From: Rhodoferax koreense
GTDB lineage: Bacteria > Pseudomonadota > Gammaproteobacteria > Burkholderiales > Burkholderiaceae_C
DNA: 64,000 bases
NCBI RefSeq assembly: GCF_001955695.1
Contig: NZ_CP019236.1
Location: 5,394,001 to 5,458,000, forward strand
Direction of reading: 5' to 3'
Positions 16,796 through 25,004 of the stretch are shown in pieces (position 1 is the stretch's first letter; each line of letters starts with the position of its first letter). The position numbers and the translations under genes are program-made. The notes beneath the pieces were generated by a model that did not search any database, was not told the DNA's origin, and worked only from the letters and a program-made list of their open reading frames with translations.

Positions 16796-18706
16796 TCAGT
16801 GCTGGCTGTCTCGCCATTGTGCTAGCGCCGCCAGCGAAAAGGGCGCATTCGCCACACCGTAGTCCTGGTAGTTGCCGCGCCGCTCGATGATGCCGAAGAA
16901 GAAGCGGTCGTCGAACGGCGTGGTGTAGAGCTGCAGCAGCTCACCGTCGGCCGTGCGGTCGTAGAAGATGCCGAACTCGCGCATCGCGGCCAGCAGTGCG
17001 GGCTCGATGTCGTATTTGGCGACGAGGTCGTCGTAGTAGTTGCCGGGCACCGGCAACAGGCTCGCCCCCTGGCGCTTGAGTCGCCGCGCCGTGGCCACCA
17101 GGTCGGGCACGGCCACGGCGATCTGCTGCACCCCTGCGCCGCCGAACTGCGACACGGTGCGGGCCGTCGAGGTGCTGGCGCGTTCGGACACGTTGAGCGC
17201 ATACCGGACCTCGCGCTCGCGCGAGGCGACCACGCGGCTCTTGATGATGCCGTAGGGGTCGTTCATCACCACCGCCGGCGTCGGCTGCAGGCCGAGCACG
17301 GCGCGGTAGAACAGCGTCCAGGGCTCGACCTGGCCGGTCGGCAGCACCTGCACGATGTGGTCGATGCGGGCCTTGTCGCCGAAGGCGGTGTCGGCGCTGC
17401 GGTTCTCCTCCAGCACGAAGTCGGCTTCGAAGCCGTGTTCGCCGCCGCTGTGCACGTCAAAGAAATACAGCAGGCTGCCGTCGGGCGCGCGCACGGCGGG
17501 AATGGTCAGTTCGTTCTGCCCCACGCGGCCGGCCATGCGGGTGCAGCCCAACGCCTCGGCGCGGCCGAGCGCGGCCAGCGCGTCGGTCGTGGCCAGCGCC
17601 GTGGCGCAGGCCGACACGCCGTGCGTTTCGAAATACGAACGCGCGAATGAATCCTCTTCGAGGTTCAGCACCACGCGGACTTCGCCCTGGCCGTACAGGT
17701 CGACCGCCTTGGAGCGGTGCCGGCCGATCTTCTGGAAGCCGATGGTGTGCAGCATCGCGGCCAGGCGCTCGGCGCTGGCCGCATCCACCGCGAACTCGAC
17801 GAACGACCAGCCCTGCAGCTGGGGCGGCGCCGGCGGATCGAACAGCGACACGCGGCGGTTCTCGGCCAGCGGCAAGCCGGTCTTGAGCGAGGTTACGCCG
17901 CGCACCTGTTCCTCCAGCCAGCGCAGCGAACGCATCGCATCGGCAGCCGTGGGACGGGCCGGCGCGGCGCGGAATTCGTCGTTGAAGATTTCCAGCGACA
18001 GCGGGCCGGTGTAGCCGGCATCGATCACGGCGGCGGTGAACTTGGCCATCTCGAACTCGCCCTGGCCGGGGAAACAGCGGTAGTGGCGGCTGTGGCTCAG
18101 CACGTCGGTGTCGATCCAGGGCGCGTCGGCAAGTTGCAGGAAGAAGATCTTCTCGCCGGGCAACTGGGCGATGGGCAGTGGGTCGTCGCGCAGCGCCAGG
18201 GTGTGGAAACTGTCGAGCACCAGGCCCAGGTGCGGATGGTCGGCCTTCTGGACCACTTCCCAGGCCTGCCAGTAGTGGTTGATCTTCGGCGCCCAGGCCA
18301 GGGCCTCGTAGCCGATACGCAGGCCACGCAGGGCGGCGCGTTCGGCAAGCTGGTGCATCTGCTCGGCCAGCAACGCGATGTCGCCCGACGCCGACGGCTG
18401 GGCATTGGTGCACACCAGGATCAGCGGCGCGCCGAGCTCCTGCATCACGTCGAACTTGCGCTCGGCGCGCTCCAGATTGCGCAGCAGTTGCGCCGGGCTC
18501 ACGCCATCGAAATCACGAAAGGGCTGGAACAGGTCGATCGTCAGGCCCAGGTCGTCGGCAATGCGGCGCACGTCGCGCGGGGTGCCGGGGAACTGGAGCA
18601 GATCGTTCTCGAAGATCTCGACGCCGTCGAAGCGCGCTGCGGCCGCGGCCTGCAGTTTCTCGCGCAACATGCCGGACAGCGAAACGGTGGCGATACAACG
18701 GCGCAT
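16796..18706 (-). CDS. 3-Dehydroshikimate dehydratase fused to HPPD-like domain
   Basis: A 636-aa bifunctional protein. Residues about 1-290 are a sugar-phosphate isomerase/epimerase TIM barrel (AsbF/QuiC-type 3-dehydroshikimate dehydratase, making protocatechuate), with CIATVSLSG at the start and metal-site stretches LEIFNDEF, GLVLDSFHTL and YEALAWAPK. Residues about 310-630 are a 4-hydroxyphenylpyruvate-dioxygenase-like VOC module (SFVEFAVDAASAERLAAMLHTIGFQ, IDHIVQVL, GGAGVQQIAVAVPD, ERRGNYQDYGVANAPF). The same fusion is known in Pseudomonas QuiC1-type enzymes, where the C-terminal domain is not an active HPPD. The ATG at 18706 has GGAG 8 nt upstream; a TTG overlapping the aroQ stop (18730) is less likely. 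Confidence 0.93.
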   Translation of the reverse strand: MRRCIATVSLSGMLREKLQAAAAARFDGVEIFENDLLQFPGTPRDVRRIADDLGLTIDLFQPFRDFDGVSPAQLLRNLERAERKFDVMQELGAPLILVCTNAQPSASGDIALLAEQMHQLAERAALRGLRIGYEALAWAPKINHYWQAWEVVQKADHPHLGLVLDSFHTLALRDDPLPIAQLPGEKIFFLQLADAPWIDTDVLSHSRHYRCFPGQGEFEMAKFTAAVIDAGYTGPLSLEIFNDEFRAAPARPTAADAMRSLRWLEEQVRGVTSLKTGLPLAENRRVSLFDPPAPPQLQGWSFVEFAVDAASAERLAAMLHTIGFQKIGRHRSKAVDLYGQGEVRVVLNLEEDSFARSYFETHGVSACATALATTDALAALGRAEALGCTRMAGRVGQNELTIPAVRAPDGSLLYFFDVHSGGEHGFEADFVLEENRSADTAFGDKARIDHIVQVLPTGQVEPWTLFYRAVLGLQPTPAVVMNDPYGIIKSRVVASREREVRYALNVSERASTSTARTVSQFGGAGVQQIAVAVPDLVATARRLKRQGASLLPVPGNYYDDLVAKYDIEPALLAAMREFGIFYDRTADGELLQLYTTPFDDRFFFGIIERRGNYQDYGVANAPFSLAALAQWRDSQH

Positions 18707-18726
18707 GCGGGAGACTCCGGTCGTGT

Positions 18727-19173
18727 TCAAGCCTTGGCGGCCTGGACCGCCGAGACCGCCGCGCGCAGGCCCAGCAGGTAGCTGTCCACGCCGAAGCCGG
18801 CGATCTGGCCCTTGGCGAGTTCGGCGATCACCGACTTGTGGCGGAATTCCTCGCGCGCGTGGATGTTGGACATGTGGACCTCGATGATCGGGATCGACAG
18901 GATGGCCAGCGCATCGCGGATGCCGTAGCTGTAGTGCGTCCAGGCGCCGGCGTTGATGATCACCGCGGCCGTGCCGTCGCTGTGCGCCTGGTGGATGCGC
19001 GAGGCCATCTCGCCTTCGATGTTGGTCTGGAAGGCATCAACTTCGGCGCCGAGTTCCTTGCCGAGCGCCTTGAGCTGGGCGTCGATTTCCGCGAGCGTGA
19101 TCGTGCCGTACTGCTTGGGATCGCGTTTGCCGAACATGTTGAGGTTGATGCCGTGCAGCGTGAGGATCTTCAT
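18727..19173 (-). CDS. aroQ: Type II 3-dehydroquinate dehydratase
   Basis: A 148-aa type II dehydroquinase interconverting 3-dehydroquinate and 3-dehydroshikimate, a soluble dodecamer in the family. The catalytic loop Tyr is at 22 (PKQYGT), the anion-binding NAGAWTHYSYGIRDAL is intact, and His100 (IEVHMSN) with REEFRHKS completes the active site. Its position between the dehydratase fusion and an oxidoreductase in a minus-strand catabolic operon suggests it works in quinate degradation rather than chorismate synthesis. Confidence 0.96.
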   Translation of the reverse strand: MKILTLHGINLNMFGKRDPKQYGTITLAEIDAQLKALGKELGAEVDAFQTNIEGEMASRIHQAHSDGTAAVIINAGAWTHYSYGIRDALAILSIPIIEVHMSNIHAREEFRHKSVIAELAKGQIAGFGVDSYLLGLRAAVSAVQAAKA

Positions 19174-19204
19174 GGTGTATTCCTTGTCGGATGGGGGTGG
19201 ATGT

Positions 19205-20257
19205 TCATTGTGTGGCCAGTTCGACGACGCGGCCAGTCCTGGCGGCTTCGACGATGGCCTCGGTGACGTTCAGGTTGAGCAGGCCGTCGCGGGCGCTGAC
19301 CAGCGGCTCGGCCTCGCCGCGGATCACCGCGCCGAAGTGCTCGATCTGGTGTTTCAGGGGGTCGTCGCGCACCATGCCCACAGTGCCGACCTCGAAGGGT
19401 TTCCACCACGAGCGGTCTTCCGGACGTGGATAGGTCTTGAGCCGCATGGTCGGCACCGACAGGCTGCCGTTGGTGCCACTGATGACGTAGCAGTCCTCGT
19501 CGTCGTAGCTCGGATAGGCCTTGTTCTCCTGCGAGGTCTGCTCCCAGCTGCGCGCGCTGGCCGCGGTGTCGGAAAGCATGAAGGTGCCGAGCGCGCCATT
19601 GGAGAACCGCAGGTTGATGGCCACCGTGTCTTCCACCGCGAAGCTGCGCGTGGCGCTGGAGGCGAAGGCCTGCACCGCCACAATGTCGCCGCACAGCATG
19701 CGCAGGTTGTGCACCTCGTGGATCATGTTGAGCAGGATGGGGCCGGCGCCGGGCTCGCGTCGCCAGGGGCCGTCGCTGTAGTACTGGTCGGGCTTGAAGA
19801 AGGTGGCGCTGCCCACCACCGCCACCAGGCGGCCGAGCTGGCCCGAAGCCACGACCTCACGCGCCTTGGCCATGATGGGGCTGTGCGCCCGGTGGTGGCC
19901 GATCAGCAGCTTGGCGCCGCTTCGCTTCACCGCGTCGACCAGCGTCGTGCCTTCGGCCACGCTGGGTGCGATGGGTTTTTCGAGCAGCACCGGCAAGCCC
20001 GCCGCGATGCAGGCCAGCGCCTGCGGCACGTGCAACTGGTTGGGCGTGGCCAGGATCACCCCGTCGGGACGGTCCTTGGCGAACAGTTCTTCGAGCGAGG
20101 CGTACAAGGGCACGCCCGCCGCCGCCGCGAGCGCCACGGCTGCGGGCGACGGATCGACGACTGCCGAAAGGGTGCAGGTGGGGCTTCGCCGCGCCACATC
20201 CATGTGGGCCTGGCCGATGTAGCCGGCCCCGGCTACGGCAATTCTGAGCTTGGGCAT
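19205..20257 (-). CDS. Gfo/Idh/MocA family oxidoreductase
   Basis: A 350-aa NAD(P)-dependent oxidoreductase. The Rossmann motif AVAGAGYIGQAHMD is at the N-terminus, the family signature EKPIAPS is at about 113-119, and the C-terminal substrate domain has NMIHEVHNLRMLCGD (catalytic His region). Family members act on cyclic polyols and sugars, so a hydroaromatic such as quinate is a reasonable guess given the aroQ/aroE neighbours, but it is not shown by sequence. Gaps to its neighbours are 31 bp (aroQ) and 73 bp (aroE), consistent with one operon. Confidence 0.92.
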   Translation of the reverse strand: MPKLRIAVAGAGYIGQAHMDVARRSPTCTLSAVVDPSPAAVALAAAAGVPLYASLEELFAKDRPDGVILATPNQLHVPQALACIAAGLPVLLEKPIAPSVAEGTTLVDAVKRSGAKLLIGHHRAHSPIMAKAREVVASGQLGRLVAVVGSATFFKPDQYYSDGPWRREPGAGPILLNMIHEVHNLRMLCGDIVAVQAFASSATRSFAVEDTVAINLRFSNGALGTFMLSDTAASARSWEQTSQENKAYPSYDDEDCYVISGTNGSLSVPTMRLKTYPRPEDRSWWKPFEVGTVGMVRDDPLKHQIEHFGAVIRGEAEPLVSARDGLLNLNVTEAIVEAARTGRVVELATQ

Positions 20258-20330
20258 GTGGGAAAACTCTCCTGGGAGGGCAGGCCGGGCGGCGCCGACC
20301 GGGTTGTGTCGCGGGGTCGTCAGCCTGGGT

Positions 20331-21152
20331 TCAGACCAGCGGCACGGTCAGCTTCTCGATCACGGCGCGCGTATCGGGCCGCATGCCACGCCACCATTCG
20401 AAGGCCTCGGCCGCCTGCTCGGCCAGCATGCCGACGCCGTCGGCGAGTTGCTTCACACCGGCGTTCTGCGCCAGCCGCAGGAAAGGCGTCAGCCCCTTGC
20501 CGTAGGCCAGTTCATAAGCCAGCTCGCTCGAGGCGAAGACGCTGGCCGGCACCGGCGGCAGTTCGGCACGCAAGCTGGCCGAGGTGGCGTTGAACACGAT
20601 GTCGAACTGCCGGCCTTCCAGGTCGGCGTAGTCACCAAAGCCCACGGCACCCTGCCCCGCGACGGCGGCCGCGAGTTCACCCGCCTTGGCCACGGTGCGG
20701 TTGGCGATGAAAAGCGCCGCCGGCTTCTCGGCGAGGAAAGGCAGCAGCGCGCCGCGCGTGGCACCGCCGGCACCGAGCACCAGCACACGCTTGCCAGCCA
20801 GGGCGCAACCCAGGTTGTGCACCACGTCGCGCACCAGGCCCACGCCGTCGAAGTTTTCGGCCATTACGCGGTCGCCTTCGAACTTCATTGCATTCACCGC
20901 GCCGGCGAGCCGGGCACGTTCAGAATGTTCCGTCGCATAGGCGAAGGCGTCGAGCTTGAAGGGCGCGGTGATGTTGAGGCCGCGGCCACCGGCGGCGCGG
21001 AATGCATCCACGGCCGCCTTGAAGCCGCCGAGCGGGCCTTCGATCTTGGTGTATTCGATGTCCTGCCCCGTGACTTCGGCGTACATGCCGTGGATCAGGG
21101 GCGACTTGCTTTGGGCGATGGGATTGCCGATGACGGCGTAACGGTCGGTCAT
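20331..21152 (-). CDS. aroE: Shikimate dehydrogenase
   Basis: A 273-aa shikimate dehydrogenase (NADP). The substrate loop NPIAQSKSPLIH is at about 9-20, the substrate Lys is in NITAPFK, DGVGLVRD is intact, and the cofactor site is VLVLGAGGATRGAL with FIANRT, whose Arg/Thr favours NADP. The final helix has GMLAEQAAEAFEWWRG. The ATG at 21152 is used; the open frame upstream adds 19 non-family residues. First gene of the hydroaromatic operon, about 135 bp downstream of a 42-bp inverted repeat. It may be the biosynthetic enzyme recruited to, or a duplicate serving, quinate/shikimate catabolism. Confidence 0.93.
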   Translation of the reverse strand: MTDRYAVIGNPIAQSKSPLIHGMYAEVTGQDIEYTKIEGPLGGFKAAVDAFRAAGGRGLNITAPFKLDAFAYATEHSERARLAGAVNAMKFEGDRVMAENFDGVGLVRDVVHNLGCALAGKRVLVLGAGGATRGALLPFLAEKPAALFIANRTVAKAGELAAAVAGQGAVGFGDYADLEGRQFDIVFNATSASLRAELPPVPASVFASSELAYELAYGKGLTPFLRLAQNAGVKQLADGVGMLAEQAAEAFEWWRGMRPDTRAVIEKLTVPLV

Positions 21153-21285
21153 GTGTGTCTCTTGATGGGCTTCGTCGCGCACGGCCCCTGCTGGAGGCGG
21201 TTGCTGCACGCTGATCGCTCAAAGCGCCGACGCCGGACGGGACTCTAGCGATTTATCCGGCACAAATGAAGCATTCTCACGGTTG

Positions 21286-21327
21286 AATGCGCGATTAACG
21301 ATCGCAATCGATCGACTATCGCGCATT
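21286..21327 (-). promoter_or_regulatory. Candidate operator of the quinate/shikimate operon
   Basis: A perfect 10-bp inverted repeat AATGCGCGAT (21286-21295) / ATCGCGCATT (21318-21327) has arms 32 bp (three helical turns) apart centre to centre. Nested inside are GCGAT-N5-ATCGC (21291-21305) and CGATCG (21309-21314). It lies in the 192-bp gap upstream of aroE and downstream of the MaoC gene. The layout suits a dimeric or tetrameric IclR- or LysR-type regulator, but no regulator gene is adjacent. Confidence 0.55.
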
Positions 21328-21344
21328 ACACGGGTTTTTACTAG

Positions 21345-21824
21345 TTAGTACGTTCCTGGGCGGCGCGGAATCATCAGCCGGTGTTCGCCCTTCTGCACCA
21401 CCTGGCCGTGCTGGTTGAACAGTTCCGACGGCAGCACCACGATGCCCCATCCCGGCTTGCTCTTGCTCGCCCGCATGCTGCCCACGGTGAAGCGCACCTG
21501 CAGCACGTCGCCGATCTTGATCGGCAGCAGGAAGTCCCAGGTCCAGCCCAGCGACATGCCCGGCAGGAAGCGGTATTCGCACTGCGTCTTCAACCCGTCG
21601 GCCACCGACAGGCCCATCAGGCCGTGGGCCACGCGGCAGCCGAAGTGCGAGGCGTTGGCATAGGCCTCGTCCACATGCACCGGCGTGTAGTCACCGGTGA
21701 GTTCGGCGTAGGCGTCGATGCGCGCGCCGGTCACCTCGTAGGTCGGGCTGGTGCAGCTGTCGCCCTCCCGCGCGTCGTCCCAGTAGCGCTCGGGGGTGGT
21801 GAAGTTGAATTTCGGAATGATCAT
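21345..21824 (-). CDS. MaoC family dehydratase
   Basis: A 159-aa hotdog-fold MaoC-type protein. The hydratase motif is present with Asp45 and His50 (TGDYTPVHVDEAYAN), followed by FGCRVAHGLMGLSVADG. Such proteins hydrate or dehydrate acyl-CoA or related enoyl substrates. It is the last gene of a four-gene minus-strand unit with a TIM-barrel isomerase, a VOC protein and a ketopantoate-reductase-like enzyme. The substrate is unknown. Confidence 0.92.
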   Translation of the reverse strand: MIIPKFNFTTPERYWDDAREGDSCTSPTYEVTGARIDAYAELTGDYTPVHVDEAYANASHFGCRVAHGLMGLSVADGLKTQCEYRFLPGMSLGWTWDFLLPIKIGDVLQVRFTVGSMRASKSKPGWGIVVLPSELFNQHGQVVQKGEHRLMIPRRPGTY

Positions 21825-21843
21825 GGTGTGTCTCCTGTGGATG

Positions 21844-22626
21844 TCAGAGGTCGAAGCTGCGCAGGAAGGCCAGGCTGTGCCGCATGGCGGCCATCGGCTC
21901 GCCCTGGAAGCCGCATTCGCCGGACAGCAGTCCGTCGTAGCCGCTGGCCTTGAGCTGGCGCATGAATTCGGGATAGTCGTAGTCGCCGGTACCCGGGTTG
22001 AGCCGGCCGGTGTCCGCCAGATGGATGTGCCGCACCCAGCCGGCGTTGCGGGAGAGGGTCGACAGCGGCTCGTCTTCCTCGTGCATGTGATAGAAGTCCG
22101 CCAGGCCGCGTACCTCCGGGCGGCTGAGCTTTTTCGCCAGTGCCACGCCTTCGGTCACGCTGTTGATGAAGTTCGATTCCTTGCGGTTCAGCGGCTCGAT
22201 CACGAGCGTGGTGCCGCCGCCCTTGAGCGCATCGGCGCACCACGACAAGGCTTCGAGGAACTGCGCCTCGGTGCGCGCACGGCTGCCGCCTTCGGGCACG
22301 TTGCGCGTCCAGCCGCTGCCCAGCACCACGGTCCGCGCCTTGGCCAGCGCCAGGATTTCGACCACGCGGTCGAAGTAGCTGCGGATGCGCCTTTCGTCCA
22401 CCTGGGTGCCCACCAGCCGGAAATCATGCGGGAACAGGTAGCTCATGGCCAGCGCCGGCAATGGCAGCTCGCGCACCTGGGCCTTGGCTTGCGCAAAGGC
22501 CGCGTCGTCCTCCAGCCCCAGCGGGACCAGTTGGACCTCGATGTAGTCGAGCCCGGCCGCCTGCATGTCGGCCGCCCGGTCGATGGGGCCGCACCAGCCA
22601 ATCTTCCAAGGTGTCTTGTGCGACAT
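21844..22626 (-). CDS. Sugar phosphate isomerase/epimerase-type TIM barrel protein
   Basis: A 260-aa xylose-isomerase-like TIM barrel. Recognisable strands include KIGWCGP at the N-terminus, DYIEVQL, the metal-site regions TLVIEPLNRKESNFINS and GLADFYHMHEEDE, WVRHIHLADTGRLNPGTGDYD and a final LSGECGFQG. The Glu, Asp, His and Glu metal ligands appear to be retained. Family members isomerise or epimerise keto-sugars, or dehydrate hydroaromatics such as 3-dehydroshikimate. It lies 4 bp from the VOC gene and 19 bp from the MaoC gene. Confidence 0.9.
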   Translation of the reverse strand: MSHKTPWKIGWCGPIDRAADMQAAGLDYIEVQLVPLGLEDDAAFAQAKAQVRELPLPALAMSYLFPHDFRLVGTQVDERRIRSYFDRVVEILALAKARTVVLGSGWTRNVPEGGSRARTEAQFLEALSWCADALKGGGTTLVIEPLNRKESNFINSVTEGVALAKKLSRPEVRGLADFYHMHEEDEPLSTLSRNAGWVRHIHLADTGRLNPGTGDYDYPEFMRQLKASGYDGLLSGECGFQGEPMAAMRHSLAFLRSFDL

Positions 22627-22630
22627 CGCG

Positions 22631-23044
22631 TCAGGCCCGAGGGTTCACGGCCAGCACCTCGGCCACCGCATTGCCGCTGGCCTGGATCAGCTCCACAGCC
22701 AGGCCATCGGGCAACTGCAGCCAGTTGTGGCCCTGGGGCAACGTCGTCACGCCCCAGCTTTTCGCGGCTTCGAGCGCGCCGGGCAGGTCCTGCACCATGA
22801 TGCCGAGGTGGGCCAGCCAGCCCGCATCGTTGCTGGGCGGCGCTTCGAAATCGGGCGTGCTCATGAGTTGCATGCCGCCGATGGTCCAGTACTGGCGCGG
22901 GGCTTCTGTGGGGCCGTCGATCTCGCGCACGTCCATGCCGAGCACTTCGTAGAAGAAGTCGATGTGCCACTGGATGTCTTTCACGCGCACGGCGACGTGT
23001 TCGACGTAGGACTTCTGCACGTCAGGTTTTGCCTTGGTTTCCAA
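22631..23044 (-). CDS. VOC family (glyoxalase-like) protein, TTG start
   Basis: A 137-aa vicinal-oxygen-chelate protein. The first beta-alpha-beta module is YVEHVAVRVKDIQWHIDFFYEVLGM with the metal His at 16, and the second has WLAHLGIMVQD and a final metal Glu in GLAVELIQ. No ATG fits. A TTG at 23044 is preceded by GGAG with a 5-nt spacer, located in the 17-nt gap after the preceding gene's stop, which makes it the best start. A GTG nine codons further in lacks a ribosome site. Possibly an isomerase, lyase or dioxygenase in the same pathway as its neighbours. Confidence 0.85.
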   Translation of the reverse strand: METKAKPDVQKSYVEHVAVRVKDIQWHIDFFYEVLGMDVREIDGPTEAPRQYWTIGGMQLMSTPDFEAPPSNDAGWLAHLGIMVQDLPGALEAAKSWGVTTLPQGHNWLQLPDGLAVELIQASGNAVAEVLAVNPRA

Positions 23045-23061
23045 CTTGTCTCCTTCGGTTT

Positions 23062-23991
23062 CTACTTGCCGAGCAGCTTGCGCTCGACGCCCTTGACACA
23101 GGCCACCAGGGCCAGATTGGTGGGCGTCGGCACGCCGTGCTTGCGGCCCCAGCGCACCACGGCACCGTTCACGTAATCGACTTCGGTGACCGAGCCTTTC
23201 TCCAGGCTCTGCAGCATCGACACCTTGAATTCGGGCGGCAGGCCGGCCGAGGCCTTGACCCAGGCCTGGCGCGGCTCGGTGGTGCTGAGCCGCACGCCGG
23301 CCGCGCGCGCCACGGCCATGGCCTCGGCCACGGCGGCCACGGCGCAATCCTCGATCTCGGGCACGTCGTAGAGGTCGCCGTAGGTCAGGTGCGTGACGGC
23401 GCCGAGCGCACCGGTGGCCACGTTGACCAGCAGCTTGTCCCACATGGTGCCGAGGATGTTTTCGCTGACCTCGCAGGCCAGGCCAGCCTGGTTGAACGCG
23501 GCGGCGATGGCTTGTGCGCGTTCGCTGAGGTGGCCGTCGAGCTCGCCGATGATGGTTTCCTTGCCCTTGGTGCCGGCAATGATGTGGCCGGGCGCGAGCA
23601 TCACGCCGCCAGCATAGGTCTTGCCGGCCAGCACATGTTCGCGGCCCACCACCTCGGCCAGGATGTCCTCGTGGCCCAGGCCGTTCTGCAGCGACAGCAC
23701 GACGGTGTCCGGGCCGACGATGCCGCGCGCGGATTCGATCACCGTGCGGGTGTGGAAGGACTTCACCAGCACGATGACGAGATCGACCACGCCGATGGCG
23801 TCGCAGTTCGTCGCCGCGCGGACCGGAACGGTGCGGTCCACGCCGGCTTCGCGCATCAGCAGGCCGCGCTGCAGCATCGCATCCACATGCGCCTGCCCGC
23901 GGTTCACGAGCCACACTTCGTGCCCGGCTTCGGTCAGCACCCCGCCGATGGCACAGCCGAGCGCACCCGCGCCCAATACACAGATCTTCAA
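23062..23991 (-). CDS. 2-Dehydropantoate 2-reductase family protein (PanE/ApbA-like), TTG start
   Basis: A 309-aa ketopantoate-reductase-family NADP enzyme. The Rossmann motif CVLGAGALGCAIGG comes right after the start, catalytic Lys residues lie in VLVKSFHT and MWDKLLVNVATGALGAV, and the C-terminal substrate region has SMLQSLEKGSVTEVDYVNG. The start is a TTG at 23991 with GGGAG 6 nt upstream; the frame is open further but without family similarity. Its place in a catabolic unit rather than near panB/panC suggests a 2-keto acid other than ketopantoate. First gene of the unit, divergent from the amidohydrolase. Confidence 0.87.
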   Translation of the reverse strand: MKICVLGAGALGCAIGGVLTEAGHEVWLVNRGQAHVDAMLQRGLLMREAGVDRTVPVRAATNCDAIGVVDLVIVLVKSFHTRTVIESARGIVGPDTVVLSLQNGLGHEDILAEVVGREHVLAGKTYAGGVMLAPGHIIAGTKGKETIIGELDGHLSERAQAIAAAFNQAGLACEVSENILGTMWDKLLVNVATGALGAVTHLTYGDLYDVPEIEDCAVAAVAEAMAVARAAGVRLSTTEPRQAWVKASAGLPPEFKVSMLQSLEKGSVTEVDYVNGAVVRWGRKHGVPTPTNLALVACVKGVERKLLGK

Positions 23992-24069
23992 ACGATTCTC
24001 CCGCTGGCAACACGCCGGCAATGGAGGCGGATCGTAGGAGGCGCACATCGGGCTGTAAATGCGGGGCCC

Positions 24070-24096
24070 GCAATGTGCGCATTGCATTCGGCAATG
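24070..24096. promoter_or_regulatory. Phased GCAATG/CATTGC cluster in a divergent promoter
   Basis: In the 170-bp gap between the divergent ketopantoate-reductase-like and amidohydrolase genes, GCAATG (24070), CATTGC (24080) and GCAATG (24091) follow each other at about one helical turn. A further GCAATG lies at 24018. Each adjacent pair is a perfect 6-bp inverted repeat (spacers 4 and 5 nt). It is a good candidate operator for a regulator of both transcripts. Confidence 0.5.
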
Positions 24097-24161
24097 CGGG
24101 CTTGCCGCGACAATCGGGCGCACTCGCCTTCGCGAACCCTTCCCCTCCGAGGAGAAATGTG

Positions 24162-25004
24162 ATGACCGGCCCCGCCACCCAGATTCCGATCGCCCAGCCG
24201 AAAATCGACTGCCACGTGCACGTGTTCGATCCCGTGAACTTCCCATATGCGGAAGACACGTTCTACCGCCCCAGCGGCCACGAGCTGGCAACGACCGATG
24301 CGCTCGAACATGTGATGGCCTCGCACGGCGTGCAGCACGCGATGATCGTCGGCCCCAACTCGGGCTACAACCTGGACAACCGCTGCCTCCTCGATGCGCT
24401 CAAGCGCGGCGCCGGCAAGTTCAAGGGCGCCGCCGTGGTGCGCAACGACATCGGCCGCGGTGAGCTGCAGGACCTGCAGGCGCAGGGCGTGATCGGGGTG
24501 ACGCTGAACGCCGCATTGCTCGGCACCGACTTCTTCCTTGACGCCGCGCCCCTGCTGCAGCACCTGCGCGACCTCGGCCTGTGGGCCGCGGTGCAGGTGC
24601 AGCATGACCAGCTGGTCGCCATGCAGCCGATGCTGGTGGACAGCGGCGTGCAGCTGGTGTTCGACCACCTGGGCCGGCCCGACCCGCAGGCCGGCGTGGG
24701 CCAGCCGGGCTTCGCGGCGCTGCTGCAGCTGGCCGGGACGGGCCGCGCAGCGGTCAAGCTGTCGAGCCTGGTGAAAACCTCAACACAGCCGTTCCCGCAC
24801 CGGGACGCTTGGCCGTATGTGCAGGCGCTCCTCGAGGCCTACACGCCGCAGGCGCTGGTGTGGGGCTCGGACTGGCCGTTCCTGCGCGCGCCGGCCCGCA
24901 TCGACTACGGTCCGCTGCTCGACCTGTTCGGCCAACTCGTGCCGGATGCCGCCGCGCGCCAGGCGATCCTGTGGGACACACCGAAGCGCCTGTTCGGGTT
25001 CTAG
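24162..25004 (+). CDS. Amidohydrolase family protein (LigI/2-pyrone-4,6-dicarboxylate hydrolase-like)
   Basis: A 280-aa amidohydrolase TIM barrel. The HxH motif is at H18/H20 (CHVHVFDP), the mid-barrel His region is FDHLGRPDP, and the final catalytic Asp lies in VWGSDWPF. These match the COG3618 group that includes 2-pyrone-4,6-dicarboxylate lactonase (LigI), which hydrolyses lactones of aromatic or sugar acids. GAGGAG precedes the ATG at 24162. It converges with the Gfo/Idh/MocA gene so closely that the two stop codons share the bases CTAG (25001-25004). A lactonase step in an aromatic or sugar-acid pathway is inferred. Confidence 0.9.
   Translation: MTGPATQIPIAQPKIDCHVHVFDPVNFPYAEDTFYRPSGHELATTDALEHVMASHGVQHAMIVGPNSGYNLDNRCLLDALKRGAGKFKGAAVVRNDIGRGELQDLQAQGVIGVTLNAALLGTDFFLDAAPLLQHLRDLGLWAAVQVQHDQLVAMQPMLVDSGVQLVFDHLGRPDPQAGVGQPGFAALLQLAGTGRAAVKLSSLVKTSTQPFPHRDAWPYVQALLEAYTPQALVWGSDWPFLRAPARIDYGPLLDLFGQLVPDAAARQAILWDTPKRLFGF

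Noticed and set aside
25001..25004. Shared CTAG stop codons of the convergent lactonase and Gfo/Idh/MocA genes
   Set aside because: Neat compaction but common in dense genomes; recorded in the gene entries rather than as a finding.
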